DNA of 33,021 nt from Prevotella sp. (GCA_016281055.1 JAEEHW010000066.1:1-33021); one strand, 5' to 3'. Shown: positions 23,055 through 31,510, counted from the stretch's first letter. Translations and numbers: made by a program. Notes: generated by a model not told the origin, from the sequence alone.

Positions 23055-24272
23055 ATGACACGAGAAGAAATGATAGCCGCAGGGCTTACACCAGAGGAAA
23101 CCAAGCATAACGGACATCGCAGAGCGCATTTTCACGATTACAGCCGTCCCGGTATATATATGATTACGATGGTGACGGAAGGGCGGTTGCGTGTGTTTGG
23201 CCGTATTGTGGGGCATACGAGAGGCAAGAAGGGAACGACGGAATATCCTCATCTGCAATGCTCCGCTTTGGGCTCAATGGTTCTCAATGATGAGGTGGCA
23301 AAGATTTCACGCTTCTATCCTATGACAGAGGTGTGGAAGGTGGCATTGATGCCAGACCACATACATCTCCTGGTGAGAGTAAAGAGCAGTTTGCCAAAAG
23401 GGAAGCATCTGGGGCATGTCGTTCGTGGATTTAAAACGGGATGCACCCGGGCATGGTGGAAACTGCAGGACGAGGAGAAACCCTGTGGAGAAGCACAGGG
23501 CACAGTAATTGGAGAAGCACAGGGCACAGTAATTGGAGAAGCACAGGGCACGGTAATTGGAGAAACACAGGGCACGGTAATTGAAGAAACGCAAGAAACG
23601 CAGGGCACAGTGACGGGAAATGCACAAGGCACAGTGGCTGGTAGCACTGTGCCAGAGGCCTCTCCCTCTGGCTTGCGCCCTGTCCTTTTTGAGAAGGGGT
23701 ATCACGATCGCATCGTCATGGGAGAGGGAACGCTTGAGAATATTTGCCGGTACATGGACGAGAATCCTTTCAGGGCAAGGCTTAGGGAGGAATTGCCAAA
23801 CCTAATGCAACGCCGCCTGCATCTGTGGATACAAGGACGTGAGTATGCAGCCTTTGGTAATCTCTTTCTATTGAAGAACCCGGACAAACTGCAGGTGTTC
23901 TTCCATCGCAAGACAGTGCAGGGTACGCCTACGCATCTTACTCCTGAGTATGAAAAAGAGAAGAACGGACTGCTTCAGCGTGCAGAGGAGGGGGCTGTAC
24001 TTGTGACTCCCGGTATATCAAAGGGCGAGCAGGGCGTTGTCAATGCGGCTTTAACGGAACGGCTTCCTCTTATCCTTTTACAGAAAGAACCCATCACAGA
24101 GTACTGGAAACCACCGCAGAGACGATTCTATGCGTGTGCCGCAGGACGTCTGCTGATCCTGACGCCATGGCAGATAAAGGGGGATTCCGACTATGCATGT
24201 TTTCATTCTTTGAACGACATGGCACGTGAGATATGCCTTGCAACGGATACCCGCCTTATGGGTATGGCGTAA
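23055..24272 (+). CDS. RAYT-like Y1 transposase with internal minisatellite and DprA/SLOG-like C-terminus
   Basis: The N-terminal part is an IS200/REP-associated tyrosine transposase-type nuclease: SRPGIYMITMVTEGR at the start, MPDHIHLLVRVK (metal-binding His102 and His104) and ENICRYMDENPFRAR (candidate catalytic Tyr233). Between them, residues about 145-195 are tandem copies of GEAQGTVI encoded by 24-bp repeats, making the HxH-to-Tyr distance unusually long. The region about 270-385 (GNLFLLKNPDKLQ; GAVLVTPGISKGEQGVVNAA; FYACAAGRLLILTPW) resembles the DprA/SLOG nucleotide- or DNA-binding fold. I recall similar tails on other Bacteroidota RAYT-like proteins. These proteins are single-copy genes, not flanked by insertion-sequence ends, and are linked to REP-type repeats. 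Here array B lies about 300 bp upstream. Confidence 0.82.
   Translation: MTREEMIAAGLTPEETKHNGHRRAHFHDYSRPGIYMITMVTEGRLRVFGRIVGHTRGKKGTTEYPHLQCSALGSMVLNDEVAKISRFYPMTEVWKVALMPDHIHLLVRVKSSLPKGKHLGHVVRGFKTGCTRAWWKLQDEEKPCGEAQGTVIGEAQGTVIGEAQGTVIGETQGTVIEETQETQGTVTGNAQGTVAGSTVPEASPSGLRPVLFEKGYHDRIVMGEGTLENICRYMDENPFRARLREELPNLMQRRLHLWIQGREYAAFGNLFLLKNPDKLQVFFHRKTVQGTPTHLTPEYEKEKNGLLQRAEEGAVLVTPGISKGEQGVVNAALTERLPLILLQKEPITEYWKPPQRRFYACAAGRLLILTPWQIKGDSDYACFHSLNDMAREICLATDTRLMGMA
23487..23639 (+). repeat. 24-bp tandem repeat inside the RAYT-like gene
   Basis: Four close copies start at 23487, 23511, 23535 and 23559 (each beginning GGAGAARCACAGGGCAC). A 33-bp variant (23583-23615) and a diverged 24-bp copy (23616-23639) follow. 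All lengths are multiples of 3, so the frame is kept and each unit encodes GEAQGTVI or a variant. Confidence 0.9.
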
Positions 24273-24293
24273 GAGAAGTTTCGACTCCATATA

Positions 24294-24334
24294 TTACAAA
24301 GGCGCAGCCACGAAAGATGGCTGCGCCTTTGTAA
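24294..24334. terminator. Bidirectional hairpin terminator between convergent genes
   Basis: A perfect 17-bp stem (24294-24310 with 24318-24334, core GGCGCAGCCA/TGGCTGCGCC) and a 7-nt loop lie between the RAYT-like gene and fabG, flanked by AT-rich DNA on both sides. Confidence 0.85.
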
Positions 24335-24350
24335 CGTATTGTATGATACT

Positions 24351-25082
24351 TTATGTGTACAGTCCGCCGTTGATGGAAACTACCTCGCCGGTGATATACT
24401 GTGCCTTGTCTGAGAGAAGGAAGCATACGAGGTCGGCAACCTCCTCGGGTTTGCCGAAACGCTTGCACGGTACCTGTTGTTTCAGTGTGTCAACGTCAAG
24501 GTCTTTTGTCATGTCGCTTTCGATGAAACCCGGTGCTACGGCATTTACGGTCACGTTGCGTGCCGCAACTTCCTGTGCGAGGGCTTTCGTGGCGCCGATG
24601 ATACCAGCCTTTGTGGCACTGTAGTTGGTCTGGCCTGGCAGTCCTTTCAGACCGGAGAGCGACGCCATGTTGACGATGCTTCCACCGTGGCGGCGCATCA
24701 TCATCTTTGGCAGAACCTTGCGAGTGACGTAGTAGAGGGCATCGAGCGAGGTGTTGAGTACAGCATGCCAGTCTTCTGCCGGCATCATAAACATCATGTT
24801 GTCGCGGCGTATGCCGGCGTTGTTCACAAGATATGCAATATAGTCATCAGGGTGCTCTGCATCCCATTTGTCGAGTGCTGCATCGACAGCCTCCATGTTG
24901 CTGACGTCGCACTTCATCAGTTCGGCACTGACGCCCAACTGTTCGCAGAGGCTTTTTACCTCCTCAGCGGCAGCGTCGCTTGACTGATAGTTTATTACTA
25001 CTGGTATGCCCTGCTCAGCAAGTTTGATGCAGATGGCGCGGCCCAGTCCGCGTGAGCCTCCTGTAACTAATGCGTATTTCAT
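24351..25082 (-). CDS. fabG: 3-oxoacyl-ACP reductase (SDR family)
   Basis: Short-chain dehydrogenase that reduces 3-oxoacyl-ACP with NADPH in fatty acid elongation. Motifs: VTGGSRGLGRAI (cofactor Gly motif), NNAGIRRDN, NMASLSG (catalytic Ser region), NYSATKAG (Tyr-x-x-x-Lys) and GFIESDMTKDL. It ends in ITGEVVSINGGLYT. The length of 243 aa is typical. It begins only 2 nt after the pectate lyase stop, so it is probably read from the same transcript, an odd pairing. Some family members act on other substrates, so the FabG call rests on length, motifs and the classic C-terminus. Confidence 0.88.
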   Translation of the reverse strand: MKYALVTGGSRGLGRAICIKLAEQGIPVVINYQSSDAAAEEVKSLCEQLGVSAELMKCDVSNMEAVDAALDKWDAEHPDDYIAYLVNNAGIRRDNMMFMMPAEDWHAVLNTSLDALYYVTRKVLPKMMMRRHGGSIVNMASLSGLKGLPGQTNYSATKAGIIGATKALAQEVAARNVTVNAVAPGFIESDMTKDLDVDTLKQQVPCKRFGKPEEVADLVCFLLSDKAQYITGEVVSINGGLYT

Positions 25083-25084
25083 AT

Positions 25085-26935
25085 TTATAATTCTTTTCCT
25101 ACGGCATCGAATGTCTTGCCGTTCTTGTTTATTGTGAGTTTGTTGTTTTTAATGTACTTGATTGGTTTGCCGTTGGTCGCATCAAGGGCATAGATGTTCT
25201 CTACGCCGGTGGTTTCTACAGTATATACGGTGATGATGAGACATGTTTGCTTTCCGCCGAGGACGAAAGGCAGCGAGCCTGTGGCAGGAGTGTTTAATGT
25301 TATGGTCTGTGTGGTGTATATGCCATCACTTTCTGCTGTTTCTTTCTGAGGAAAGACATAGTCTGTAGTACTATAGTTTACACCGTTAAGGCTACTTATG
25401 TAGGAGTTGGTGCCGGTATAGTTGTCATAGCCGTAGAAGGTAACCTTTGTTACAGCCGTATTTGCAGGAATATTAATGGTGTATGTTACACCTTGCGTAT
25501 ATTTCACGGTATTGTTCTTGCCTGTACTGTAATTTTTAGAACCATTGTTGTTACCTATGCTAAATCCATCTTTGAAATTATATAATGCGCCAGTATTGGT
25601 ACCAGTGTTCGTTCCATTGGACAGTTCGTATGCAGTCGCATCGCTGGCATTGTTGATGATGTCCATCTTCTGTTTCCAAGCAGGATACTCGGTGTGGATG
25701 GTGTTGTAGCACCATGAACCGAGAAACTGGTAACTGGTGCGGCGCAATGCGTTGAGCGATGTGGGAACCTCGCAACCCTTCCAGTCGGTGATGGAGTCGG
25801 CATCCTCATAGTTGTAAAGGAAACGATAGTAGAGGTGCTGTATTGTGTCGCTATAGATGGCATAGATGGGCTGGTAGGCCTTTGTGGCATCGTATGAGTT
25901 CTTGGCTATCTCATACTCGGTATAGGTGTATGTAGTGCCGTTCTGCGTGTAACTGCGCTTCTTGTTGCGGTTCTGCAGCTTGGTGAACAGTTTGTTGTAT
26001 ATCTTCTGTCCGCTTGCACCACCAATTTGTATAAAACGTGCCCACACGTCGCTGTTGGTAGCGCTGACTATGTGACGGTCAGCCTCGCCGTTATTGTTAG
26101 TGTAATCTGCTATCTTCGCATTTTTCATGTATGTGTGTTCGCTGAGCCACTCAATGGCGGTGGTGATGGTGTTCTGCAACTCCTCTGAGGGGTTCTCTAC
26201 ACTCATGAGGAACGAAAGTAGCGCAGCCGATTCGTAGCCGCTGATGGAAGGCAACTCATGTGGACGACCTTCGGTAGGAAGGTAGTCTATGGTGTCGTGC
26301 TGTGCGCACCATGCGGCAGGCGTGCCGTTGTCGTCAACCTGACACTTGATGATGCATTGCAGACCGCGGTCGAAGGCTGCCCGGCACTTCTCGCGTGTTG
26401 TCTCGTCAGCGATGTCGGCAAAGTCACCCTTGTTCTCATAGATGTCGCGCAGAATCTTCAGCACGTTGGTCATGAGGTCGTCGTTGAAGGTGATATAGTC
26501 CTGGTAACTGCCATTGCCGCTGCGTGGCCAGTACTGTCCCCATCCGCCCACTTTCATCTGCGCTGTGAGAATCATGTTGAGAGCCTTGAGGAATGATTCA
26601 CGGTATTTCTCCACCTTACAGCCCTGATATACCTTTGCAAGGAAACGCATCTCCTGTGTCGTTGCAACGTTGTCGAGGCATGAATGCTCTGCTTTTGAGG
26701 ATGCGGATTTCAGTGTGTTGTAGTCTGAGTCAGACATGGTACTCACCTCAATGTTCTTCATCCAACCACCATTGTTCTTCTGAATGTCCAGGACCTTGTC
26801 GGCTAATGCTTGAGCTTCTGCGCTGGCATACCATGTTGCACCTTTCTTGCCGGCACATATATTAGCCCATTCTCCTGCGTTTGCACAAAGACAGAAGGTT
26901 ACAAGTGTGATGATTGTCAGTAATGTTTTCTTCAT
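25085..26935 (-). CDS. Exported pectate lyase, PL10 family
   Basis: Cleaves de-esterified homogalacturonan by beta-elimination. The signal peptide ends at CANAGEW. The family PL10 catalytic domain (residues about 25-420) shows QKNNGGWMKNIEVS, HSCLDNVATTQEMRFL, MKVGGWGQYWP, YITFNDDLMTNVL, GLQCIIKCQV, HDTIDYLP and HELPSISGYES. It continues with ADRHIVSATNSDVWARFIQI, where a conserved Arg is expected to act as base. The C-terminal part (about 430-580, AYELSNGTNTG ... QTITLNTP) looks like a beta-sandwich, Ser/Thr/Asn-rich. The tail after GVENIYALDATNGKPIKYI may be a sorting-type end. I see only a weak promoter-like box upstream (TAATTTTA, 27010-27003). It is followed after 2 nt by fabG. Confidence 0.9.
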   Translation of the reverse strand: MKKTLLTIITLVTFCLCANAGEWANICAGKKGATWYASAEAQALADKVLDIQKNNGGWMKNIEVSTMSDSDYNTLKSASSKAEHSCLDNVATTQEMRFLAKVYQGCKVEKYRESFLKALNMILTAQMKVGGWGQYWPRSGNGSYQDYITFNDDLMTNVLKILRDIYENKGDFADIADETTREKCRAAFDRGLQCIIKCQVDDNGTPAAWCAQHDTIDYLPTEGRPHELPSISGYESAALLSFLMSVENPSEELQNTITTAIEWLSEHTYMKNAKIADYTNNNGEADRHIVSATNSDVWARFIQIGGASGQKIYNKLFTKLQNRNKKRSYTQNGTTYTYTEYEIAKNSYDATKAYQPIYAIYSDTIQHLYYRFLYNYEDADSITDWKGCEVPTSLNALRRTSYQFLGSWCYNTIHTEYPAWKQKMDIINNASDATAYELSNGTNTGTNTGALYNFKDGFSIGNNNGSKNYSTGKNNTVKYTQGVTYTINIPANTAVTKVTFYGYDNYTGTNSYISSLNGVNYSTTDYVFPQKETAESDGIYTTQTITLNTPATGSLPFVLGGKQTCLIITVYTVETTGVENIYALDATNGKPIKYIKNNKLTINKNGKTFDAVGKEL

Positions 26936-27169
26936 GATTATTTTTTTAGTTTTCGTTAATTAATAGGTAAGTTGTTTTTAGCGATTTGTTTCTTTCGGGT
27001 CGTAAAATTACAATTTAATTTTTATTCGTGAAACATCGCAGGTGCTTTTTACTGTTATTGGTTTGATTTTTACCCATTAATGACGTTTTTTTAATCACTC
27101 AGTGAGGTCCTTGTCTTTTCGATGTCGTTGTGCAGAATGTTTTGTTGTTGTGTATTTATGTAATCTTTT

Positions 27170-27391
27170 TCAGTGTCTATGGCAATGAGTACGCTCTCGG
27201 CTTTCGTGGTCAGCAGCGTGTCTGCCGTCCTTGTATTCACCGAGATATTCCAGTTTGCCGTTGCGCTCTGCTTCTTCCACGATGTAGTCCATGTGGTCCC
27301 AGTAGGTGTATGTCAGCGTTTGGTTGCCTGACACCTGCAGGTTCCATGTCTTTGCAAGGCATGGCATGGTGCAAAGTGTCAGGAATACCAA
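27170..27391 (-). CDS. Small exported protein downstream of YfhO (TTG start)
   Basis: The frame encodes 73 residues. A TTG at 27391 would start VFLTLCTMPCLAKTWNLQ, a good signal peptide with cleavage near CLA-KTW. The mature part reads QTLTYTYWDHMDYIVEEA and ends ...THCHRH. I do not know this family. The TTG lies 2 nt after the TAA of the YfhO gene (27394-27396), in a setting that would allow coupled translation, and no ATG is available before the signal-like stretch except an internal Met. Length, signal peptide and position argue that it is real, but the non-ATG start leaves doubt. A gap of over 200 nt follows before the pectate lyase gene. Confidence 0.45.
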   Translation of the reverse strand: MVFLTLCTMPCLAKTWNLQVSGNQTLTYTYWDHMDYIVEEAERNGKLEYLGEYKDGRHAADHESRERTHCHRH

Positions 27392-27393
27392 TA

Positions 27394-29925
27394 TTATTCT
27401 GCAGAAACGCGTTGTTTGTCGTTTTTCTTCTTTTTAATTAAAGCCAAAACGGCTGATGCAATCACCGCCAGTACAAGCAATGCGAGTGACACGTATGCTA
27501 CGCTTTCGGTTGTCGCCAGCGACTGCGGACGGAATTCCATCATCACCTTGTGCTTGCCGGGCTTTACGTTGATGGCGCGAAGTACATAGTTCACACGTCC
27601 CACTTCCACAGGTTCGTTGTCAACGGTGCATGTCCATCCGGGGTAGTATATCTCGGAGAACACGATGACGCCGCCGTTCTTTGAATCTACATCGTAGTGC
27701 AGTTCGTTAGGTTCGTACTTTGTCAGTGTCACCTTTGATGTGCTGTCGGTGGCGCTGCTCTTGCCCAGTGTGCCTTCAAACTGCTTGTCGGCTACTGCAG
27801 AGGAGCGCAGGTTCATCTTTCCAAGGGCATCAAGTTCCTCGTTGGCGCTGCCTACGTACTTCACTTCGTTGACGAACCATGCATTACCCAAGGCGTATGG
27901 GTTGAGCAGTGGCATGGTCTTGTTGTCTTGCAATGGCAGGATGAGGTAACGAGTGTTGAGCATGTTTATCACAGGCATCAGACTGTCGCCCTTCACCTGT
28001 GTCATGTCACCGTTGGCCTGAGCTATTGCAGAGAAACCCTGCTGCATCTCTTTTGAGATGTGAGTCTCGATGAGCTCCTGATACCGGCGCAGCTTGGCAG
28101 CGTGGTAGCCACCTACTGACTTGTGGAAATAGCTGGTTTCGTTCTCATTGAACGTGTTTGATGCAAGGTTCAGTACACGGTAGTCGAGCGTCTTGTCCTG
28201 AAGTATCAGTTTGTCAGTCTCAGTTGGCTCTATAGGTGCAGTGCGCAACGTGTTGCTGACGAACATGTCATCGTTCAGGTAGCGTTTGTTCACCTGCCAC
28301 ATGTCGAACAGACATACTGCTGCAATGATACATACTGTTGCTACTGCATTCAGTTTCTTCATGCGGTATATCATCACTGCTGCAGTGCAGACGAGGATGA
28401 TGAAGAACGAACGCCAGCAGTCAGAAGTGAATGTTGCCACGCGTATTTCCTTAAGGTTAGACATCAGCGGAGCGAGTTGGTCGGCAGGGATGCCGCTGAG
28501 TGCACGCTGCTCAGCCTCGGATACGAATGAGTCGAAGAACAGTGTCGGCGCGATGGCAAACAGCAGCGCAATGCCACCAGTCAGTGCGAAGCTGACATAC
28601 AGCCAGTTTACTTTCTTACCTTTTATCGTAGTCTTCACGCAGTCTGGCTCGTCGATGACCTTCTTCAGTGCCAGCATACCGAGCAATGGTATGGTGAACT
28701 CAGCTATAACAAGTATTGATGCCACGGTGCGGAACTTCGCATACATCGGACAGTAGTCAATGAACAGGTCGGTGAGCCACATCATGTTGTGGCCCCATGA
28801 CAGCATTACACTTAATATTGTGGCTGCAAGCAACGCCCACTTTATGGAGCCTTTGACAATGAAAAGTCCAAGGATGAAGAGCATCAATACAAATGCACCT
28901 ACGTATACTGGACCTGACGTGCCTGGCTGCTCACCCCAATACTGTCCCATCTGCTGGTATATCTGCATATACATCGGGTCGGCCTTCTCCTGCGCAGCTG
29001 TTGACTGGCTTACAGGAGACATCGATGAACCACCTTTCGTGTTTGGCACAAGCAGTGTCCACGTCTCGTCTATGCCATAGCTCCATTGGGTTATGTAGTC
29101 GCGCTCCAGACCACTTGACGTCTGGTTCTTGGTGTTCTTCTTCACCAGTTCGCTCTTGCCGCGCATTGACTCCTTCTGGTATTCCCATGTGTGGTAGAGG
29201 TTAGAGACGTTAACGAGCACTCCAAGCACTCCTGCCACGAGGCATACAGCGCTTGCTTTTACAAACTGCATGAGGCGCTTGTGCTTGATGGCACTGATGA
29301 AGAATCCAATTATGAGGAACAGGATTATAAACATATAGTAGTATGTCATCTGCACATGGTTTGCATTAATCTCAAACGCAGTGAAGATGCCTGTTACTGC
29401 CAATCCTGCAAGATATTTTCCCCGGTACGCCAGGAGTATGCCGGCAATCATAGGCGGCAGGTATGCCAATGCTATTACCTTCCAGATGTGTCCGGCTGCT
29501 ATGATGATGAAGAAATAACTGCTGAACGCCCATACTATGGCGCCCAGTGTGGCAAGATACCAGCGGAAATCAAACGCTCTCAACAGGATATAGAATCCCA
29601 GCAGGTACACAAATACATACCACACATTCTCTGGCAGCCACAGGTGATATGCGTTCATGGCATATGACAGGGTGTGTGTGGAGTCGTATGACGGTGCCGA
29701 CTGGTAAGTAGGCATACCGCCGAAAATGGCGTTTGTCCAACGGGTTGTTTCGCCGGTGCGCTCCTTGTATTCGCGGGCCTCTTCGCCCATGCCGCGGCCG
29801 GCAGATGAATCATGACGGTAGAGAATTCTGCCTTCAGTGTCGGCAGGATAGAAATAAGCGAATGAAATGACTGCGAAAAGCAGTACAATCAGTACGTCTG
29901 GTAGGATTTTTTTTAATGTATTCAC
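27394..29925 (-). CDS. YfhO-family multi-pass membrane protein
   Basis: An 843-aa membrane protein with about a dozen hydrophobic segments, including VLIVLLFAVISFAYFYPAD, WYVFVYLLGFYILL, FSSYFFIIIAAGHIW and several from residue 330 to 540. A soluble C-terminal region (about 560-800) contains NMLNTRYLILP, NPYALGNAWFVNEV and VVFSEIYYPGWTCTVDNEPV, and a last helix precedes the Lys-rich tail. These motifs are typical of YfhO proteins, GT-C-like lipid-linked glycosyltransferases involved in decorating cell-surface polymers. The N-terminal periplasmic loop has FGGMPTYQS, also typical. The exact sugar and acceptor are unknown. The promoter lies at 30001-30030, with a leader of about 70 nt. Confidence 0.88.
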   Translation of the reverse strand: MNTLKKILPDVLIVLLFAVISFAYFYPADTEGRILYRHDSSAGRGMGEEAREYKERTGETTRWTNAIFGGMPTYQSAPSYDSTHTLSYAMNAYHLWLPENVWYVFVYLLGFYILLRAFDFRWYLATLGAIVWAFSSYFFIIIAAGHIWKVIALAYLPPMIAGILLAYRGKYLAGLAVTGIFTAFEINANHVQMTYYYMFIILFLIIGFFISAIKHKRLMQFVKASAVCLVAGVLGVLVNVSNLYHTWEYQKESMRGKSELVKKNTKNQTSSGLERDYITQWSYGIDETWTLLVPNTKGGSSMSPVSQSTAAQEKADPMYMQIYQQMGQYWGEQPGTSGPVYVGAFVLMLFILGLFIVKGSIKWALLAATILSVMLSWGHNMMWLTDLFIDYCPMYAKFRTVASILVIAEFTIPLLGMLALKKVIDEPDCVKTTIKGKKVNWLYVSFALTGGIALLFAIAPTLFFDSFVSEAEQRALSGIPADQLAPLMSNLKEIRVATFTSDCWRSFFIILVCTAAVMIYRMKKLNAVATVCIIAAVCLFDMWQVNKRYLNDDMFVSNTLRTAPIEPTETDKLILQDKTLDYRVLNLASNTFNENETSYFHKSVGGYHAAKLRRYQELIETHISKEMQQGFSAIAQANGDMTQVKGDSLMPVINMLNTRYLILPLQDNKTMPLLNPYALGNAWFVNEVKYVGSANEELDALGKMNLRSSAVADKQFEGTLGKSSATDSTSKVTLTKYEPNELHYDVDSKNGGVIVFSEIYYPGWTCTVDNEPVEVGRVNYVLRAINVKPGKHKVMMEFRPQSLATTESVAYVSLALLVLAVIASAVLALIKKKKNDKQRVSAE

Positions 29926-30000
29926 TTTTATATATAATAATGTGTAGAAATTTTGTCAAATTAGGTGTATTTCAGCCTTGTTAAAGACTGCAATTTGATG

Positions 30001-30030
30001 CAAAGTTACTGAAAAATCAGCAATACACAA
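30001..30030 (-). promoter_or_regulatory. Predicted promoter of the YfhO gene
   Basis: On the minus strand, TTG at 30030-30028, 19 nt, then TAACTTTG at 30008-30001. The start site would be near 29995. It diverges from the OmpA promoter. Confidence 0.65.
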
Positions 30031-30098
30031 AAAAGAAAATGCTAATAATTGACATTTATCAAGAAAAAGAATATAAAAAGAATGATAACGCTGAAAAC

Positions 30099-30131
30099 TT
30101 TTGTACATTTCAAAGGTTTACAGTAATTTTG
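30099..30131 (+). promoter_or_regulatory. Predicted promoter of the OmpA-like gene, with a long leader
   Basis: TTTTG at 30099-30103, 20 nt, then TAATTTTG at 30124-30131. Transcription would begin near 30137, leaving an AT-rich leader of about 120 nt before the ATG at 30260. This suits a highly expressed gene. Confidence 0.6.
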
Positions 30132-30259
30132 CACACGAAAATGCTGATTTCGCAACTGTGGATATTAGCCAATGAAGGTATAAATCTTAGGATATATTAA
30201 AGCATTAATAGATAAAGCAAAGATAATTTTAACTACATTTTTTATTATTTAATTAAACA

Positions 30260-31426
30260 ATGAAAAAGATTGCAATGTTTATCGCAGCTGCTGCTATGGT
30301 AGCAACTGCAAGCGCAGAGCCAAGAACTGTTATCACAGCTTCTAAAGCTCAGGACAACATCTATGTAGGTGTTAATGGTGGCGCACTGACAAGCGTAAAG
30401 GACAACAAGTTCGGTCTTACAAAGGCTTTCAGCACTTTCGTTCCTAACGCAGGTATCCGTGTAGGTAAGAACTTCACAACCGTTCTCGGTGCAGCTGTTG
30501 AAGGTACTGCTTATTTCAGCACAAACCGCGCTTACAACTCCAAGACTTTCGTTCAGGCTGTTGACGTTTATGGTTTGGCAACTGCTAACCTGATGAACCT
30601 CTTCGCAGGTTACAATGGTCAGCCACGTGCTTTTGAAATCATCGCTGTTGGTGGTTTCGGTCATCAGTGGGGCTTCGGCTTTGGCCAGAATGTTTCTTCA
30701 CTTGTTAGCAAGGTAGGTGCTGACTTCGCTTACAACTTCGGTTCTGACAAGCAGTGGCAGGTTTACCTCGAGCCAACAATGAACTGGTCTCTCACTTCTC
30801 ATGATCCTGCTGACATCTTGAAGTATGACATGGGTAAGTCTGGTCTTGCTCTGAAGGCTGGTGTTAACTACAAGTTCATGACTTCTAACGGAACTCACAA
30901 CTTCGCTAAGGAGCAGCTCCGTGACCAGTCTGAGATCGACGCTCTCAACGCAAAGATCAACGCTGCACGTGCAGAGGCTGACGCAGCTAAGGCTGCTGCT
31001 GCCGCTAAGGACGCTCAGATCGCTCAGCTGAAGAAGGCTCTTGCTGACTGCGAGGCTAAGCCAGCAGTTGTTAAGAAGGAGACTAAGACTGAGGCTTACA
31101 TGCCACCAGTTGTGTTCCAGGTTGGTAAGTCAGTTATCGACAAGAACCAGCAGCAGACTGTTGACCTCATCGCTAAGTACATGAAGAAGAACTCTGCTTC
31201 TAAGCTTGAGATCTCTGGTTACGCTTCTCCAGAAGGTGACGCTCAGAAGAACCAGATCCTCTCTGAGGCTCGTGCTAACGCTGTTAAGGACATGCTCGTT
31301 AAGAAGTACAAGATTTCTGCTGACCGCATCACTACCGTTGGTAAGGGTGTAATGGTAGGCGAAGGTGCTGACGATATCGAGGCTGAGTTCAAGCGTATCG
31401 CTCTCTTCAAGGATCTCAGCAAGTAA
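30260..31426 (+). CDS. OmpA-family outer membrane protein with coiled coil
   Basis: The signal peptide ends near SASAE. Residues 30-215 form an N-terminal beta-barrel with alternating aromatic strands (NIYVGVNGGALTS, FEIIAVGGFGHQWGFGFG, QWQVYLEPTMNWSL). Residues 225-275 are an Ala/Lys/Glu-rich coiled coil (INAARAEADAAKAAAAAKDA). The C-terminal OmpA domain binds peptidoglycan (VVFQVGKSVIDKNQQQTVDLI, LEISGYASPEGDAQKNQILSEARA, KISADRITTVGKG). The codons are strongly biased to a few favoured ones, as in highly expressed genes. It links outer membrane and cell wall. It is transcribed from a long-leader promoter and is followed by a strong terminator. Confidence 0.92.
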   Translation: MKKIAMFIAAAAMVATASAEPRTVITASKAQDNIYVGVNGGALTSVKDNKFGLTKAFSTFVPNAGIRVGKNFTTVLGAAVEGTAYFSTNRAYNSKTFVQAVDVYGLATANLMNLFAGYNGQPRAFEIIAVGGFGHQWGFGFGQNVSSLVSKVGADFAYNFGSDKQWQVYLEPTMNWSLTSHDPADILKYDMGKSGLALKAGVNYKFMTSNGTHNFAKEQLRDQSEIDALNAKINAARAEADAAKAAAAAKDAQIAQLKKALADCEAKPAVVKKETKTEAYMPPVVFQVGKSVIDKNQQQTVDLIAKYMKKNSASKLEISGYASPEGDAQKNQILSEARANAVKDMLVKKYKISADRITTVGKGVMVGEGADDIEAEFKRIALFKDLSK

Positions 31427-31476
31427 TCCTTGAAAAGGACTTCAACAAAAGAAAATCTTAGTTGATTTAAATAAAG

Positions 31477-31510
31477 ACCCCTTGGAGATTTCCTCCAAGG
31501 GGTTCTTTTT
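31477..31510 (+). terminator. Rho-independent terminator after the OmpA-like gene
   Basis: ACCCCTTGGAG (31477-31487) pairs with CTCCAAGGGGT (31493-31503) around a 5-nt loop, followed by TCTTTTT. Confidence 0.9.

Noticed and set aside
23487..23639. CRISPR or phage tandem array on the minus strand
   Set aside because: The copies are contiguous in-frame repeats within a coding sequence, with no spacers.
23307..23705. Cys/Leu/Phe-rich repetitive minus-strand frame in the RAYT-like gene
   Set aside because: It is the reverse reading of the 24-bp repeats (repeated ALCFSNY); no independent evidence for expression.
26996..27020. Promoter of the pectate lyase gene
   Set aside because: Only TAATTTTA at 27010-27003 on the minus strand approximates the -7 box, and no good -33 box sits at the right distance; not listed as a feature.
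27130..27441. 103-aa plus-strand frame near 27.1-27.4 kb
   Set aside because: Opposes the small exported protein and the end of YfhO; Cys-rich with no recognisable features or promoter.
29926..30259. Small RNA or riboswitch in the OmpA leader
   Set aside because: The leader is long but AT-rich, with no conserved fold or aptamer I recognise; only the two divergent promoters are supported.
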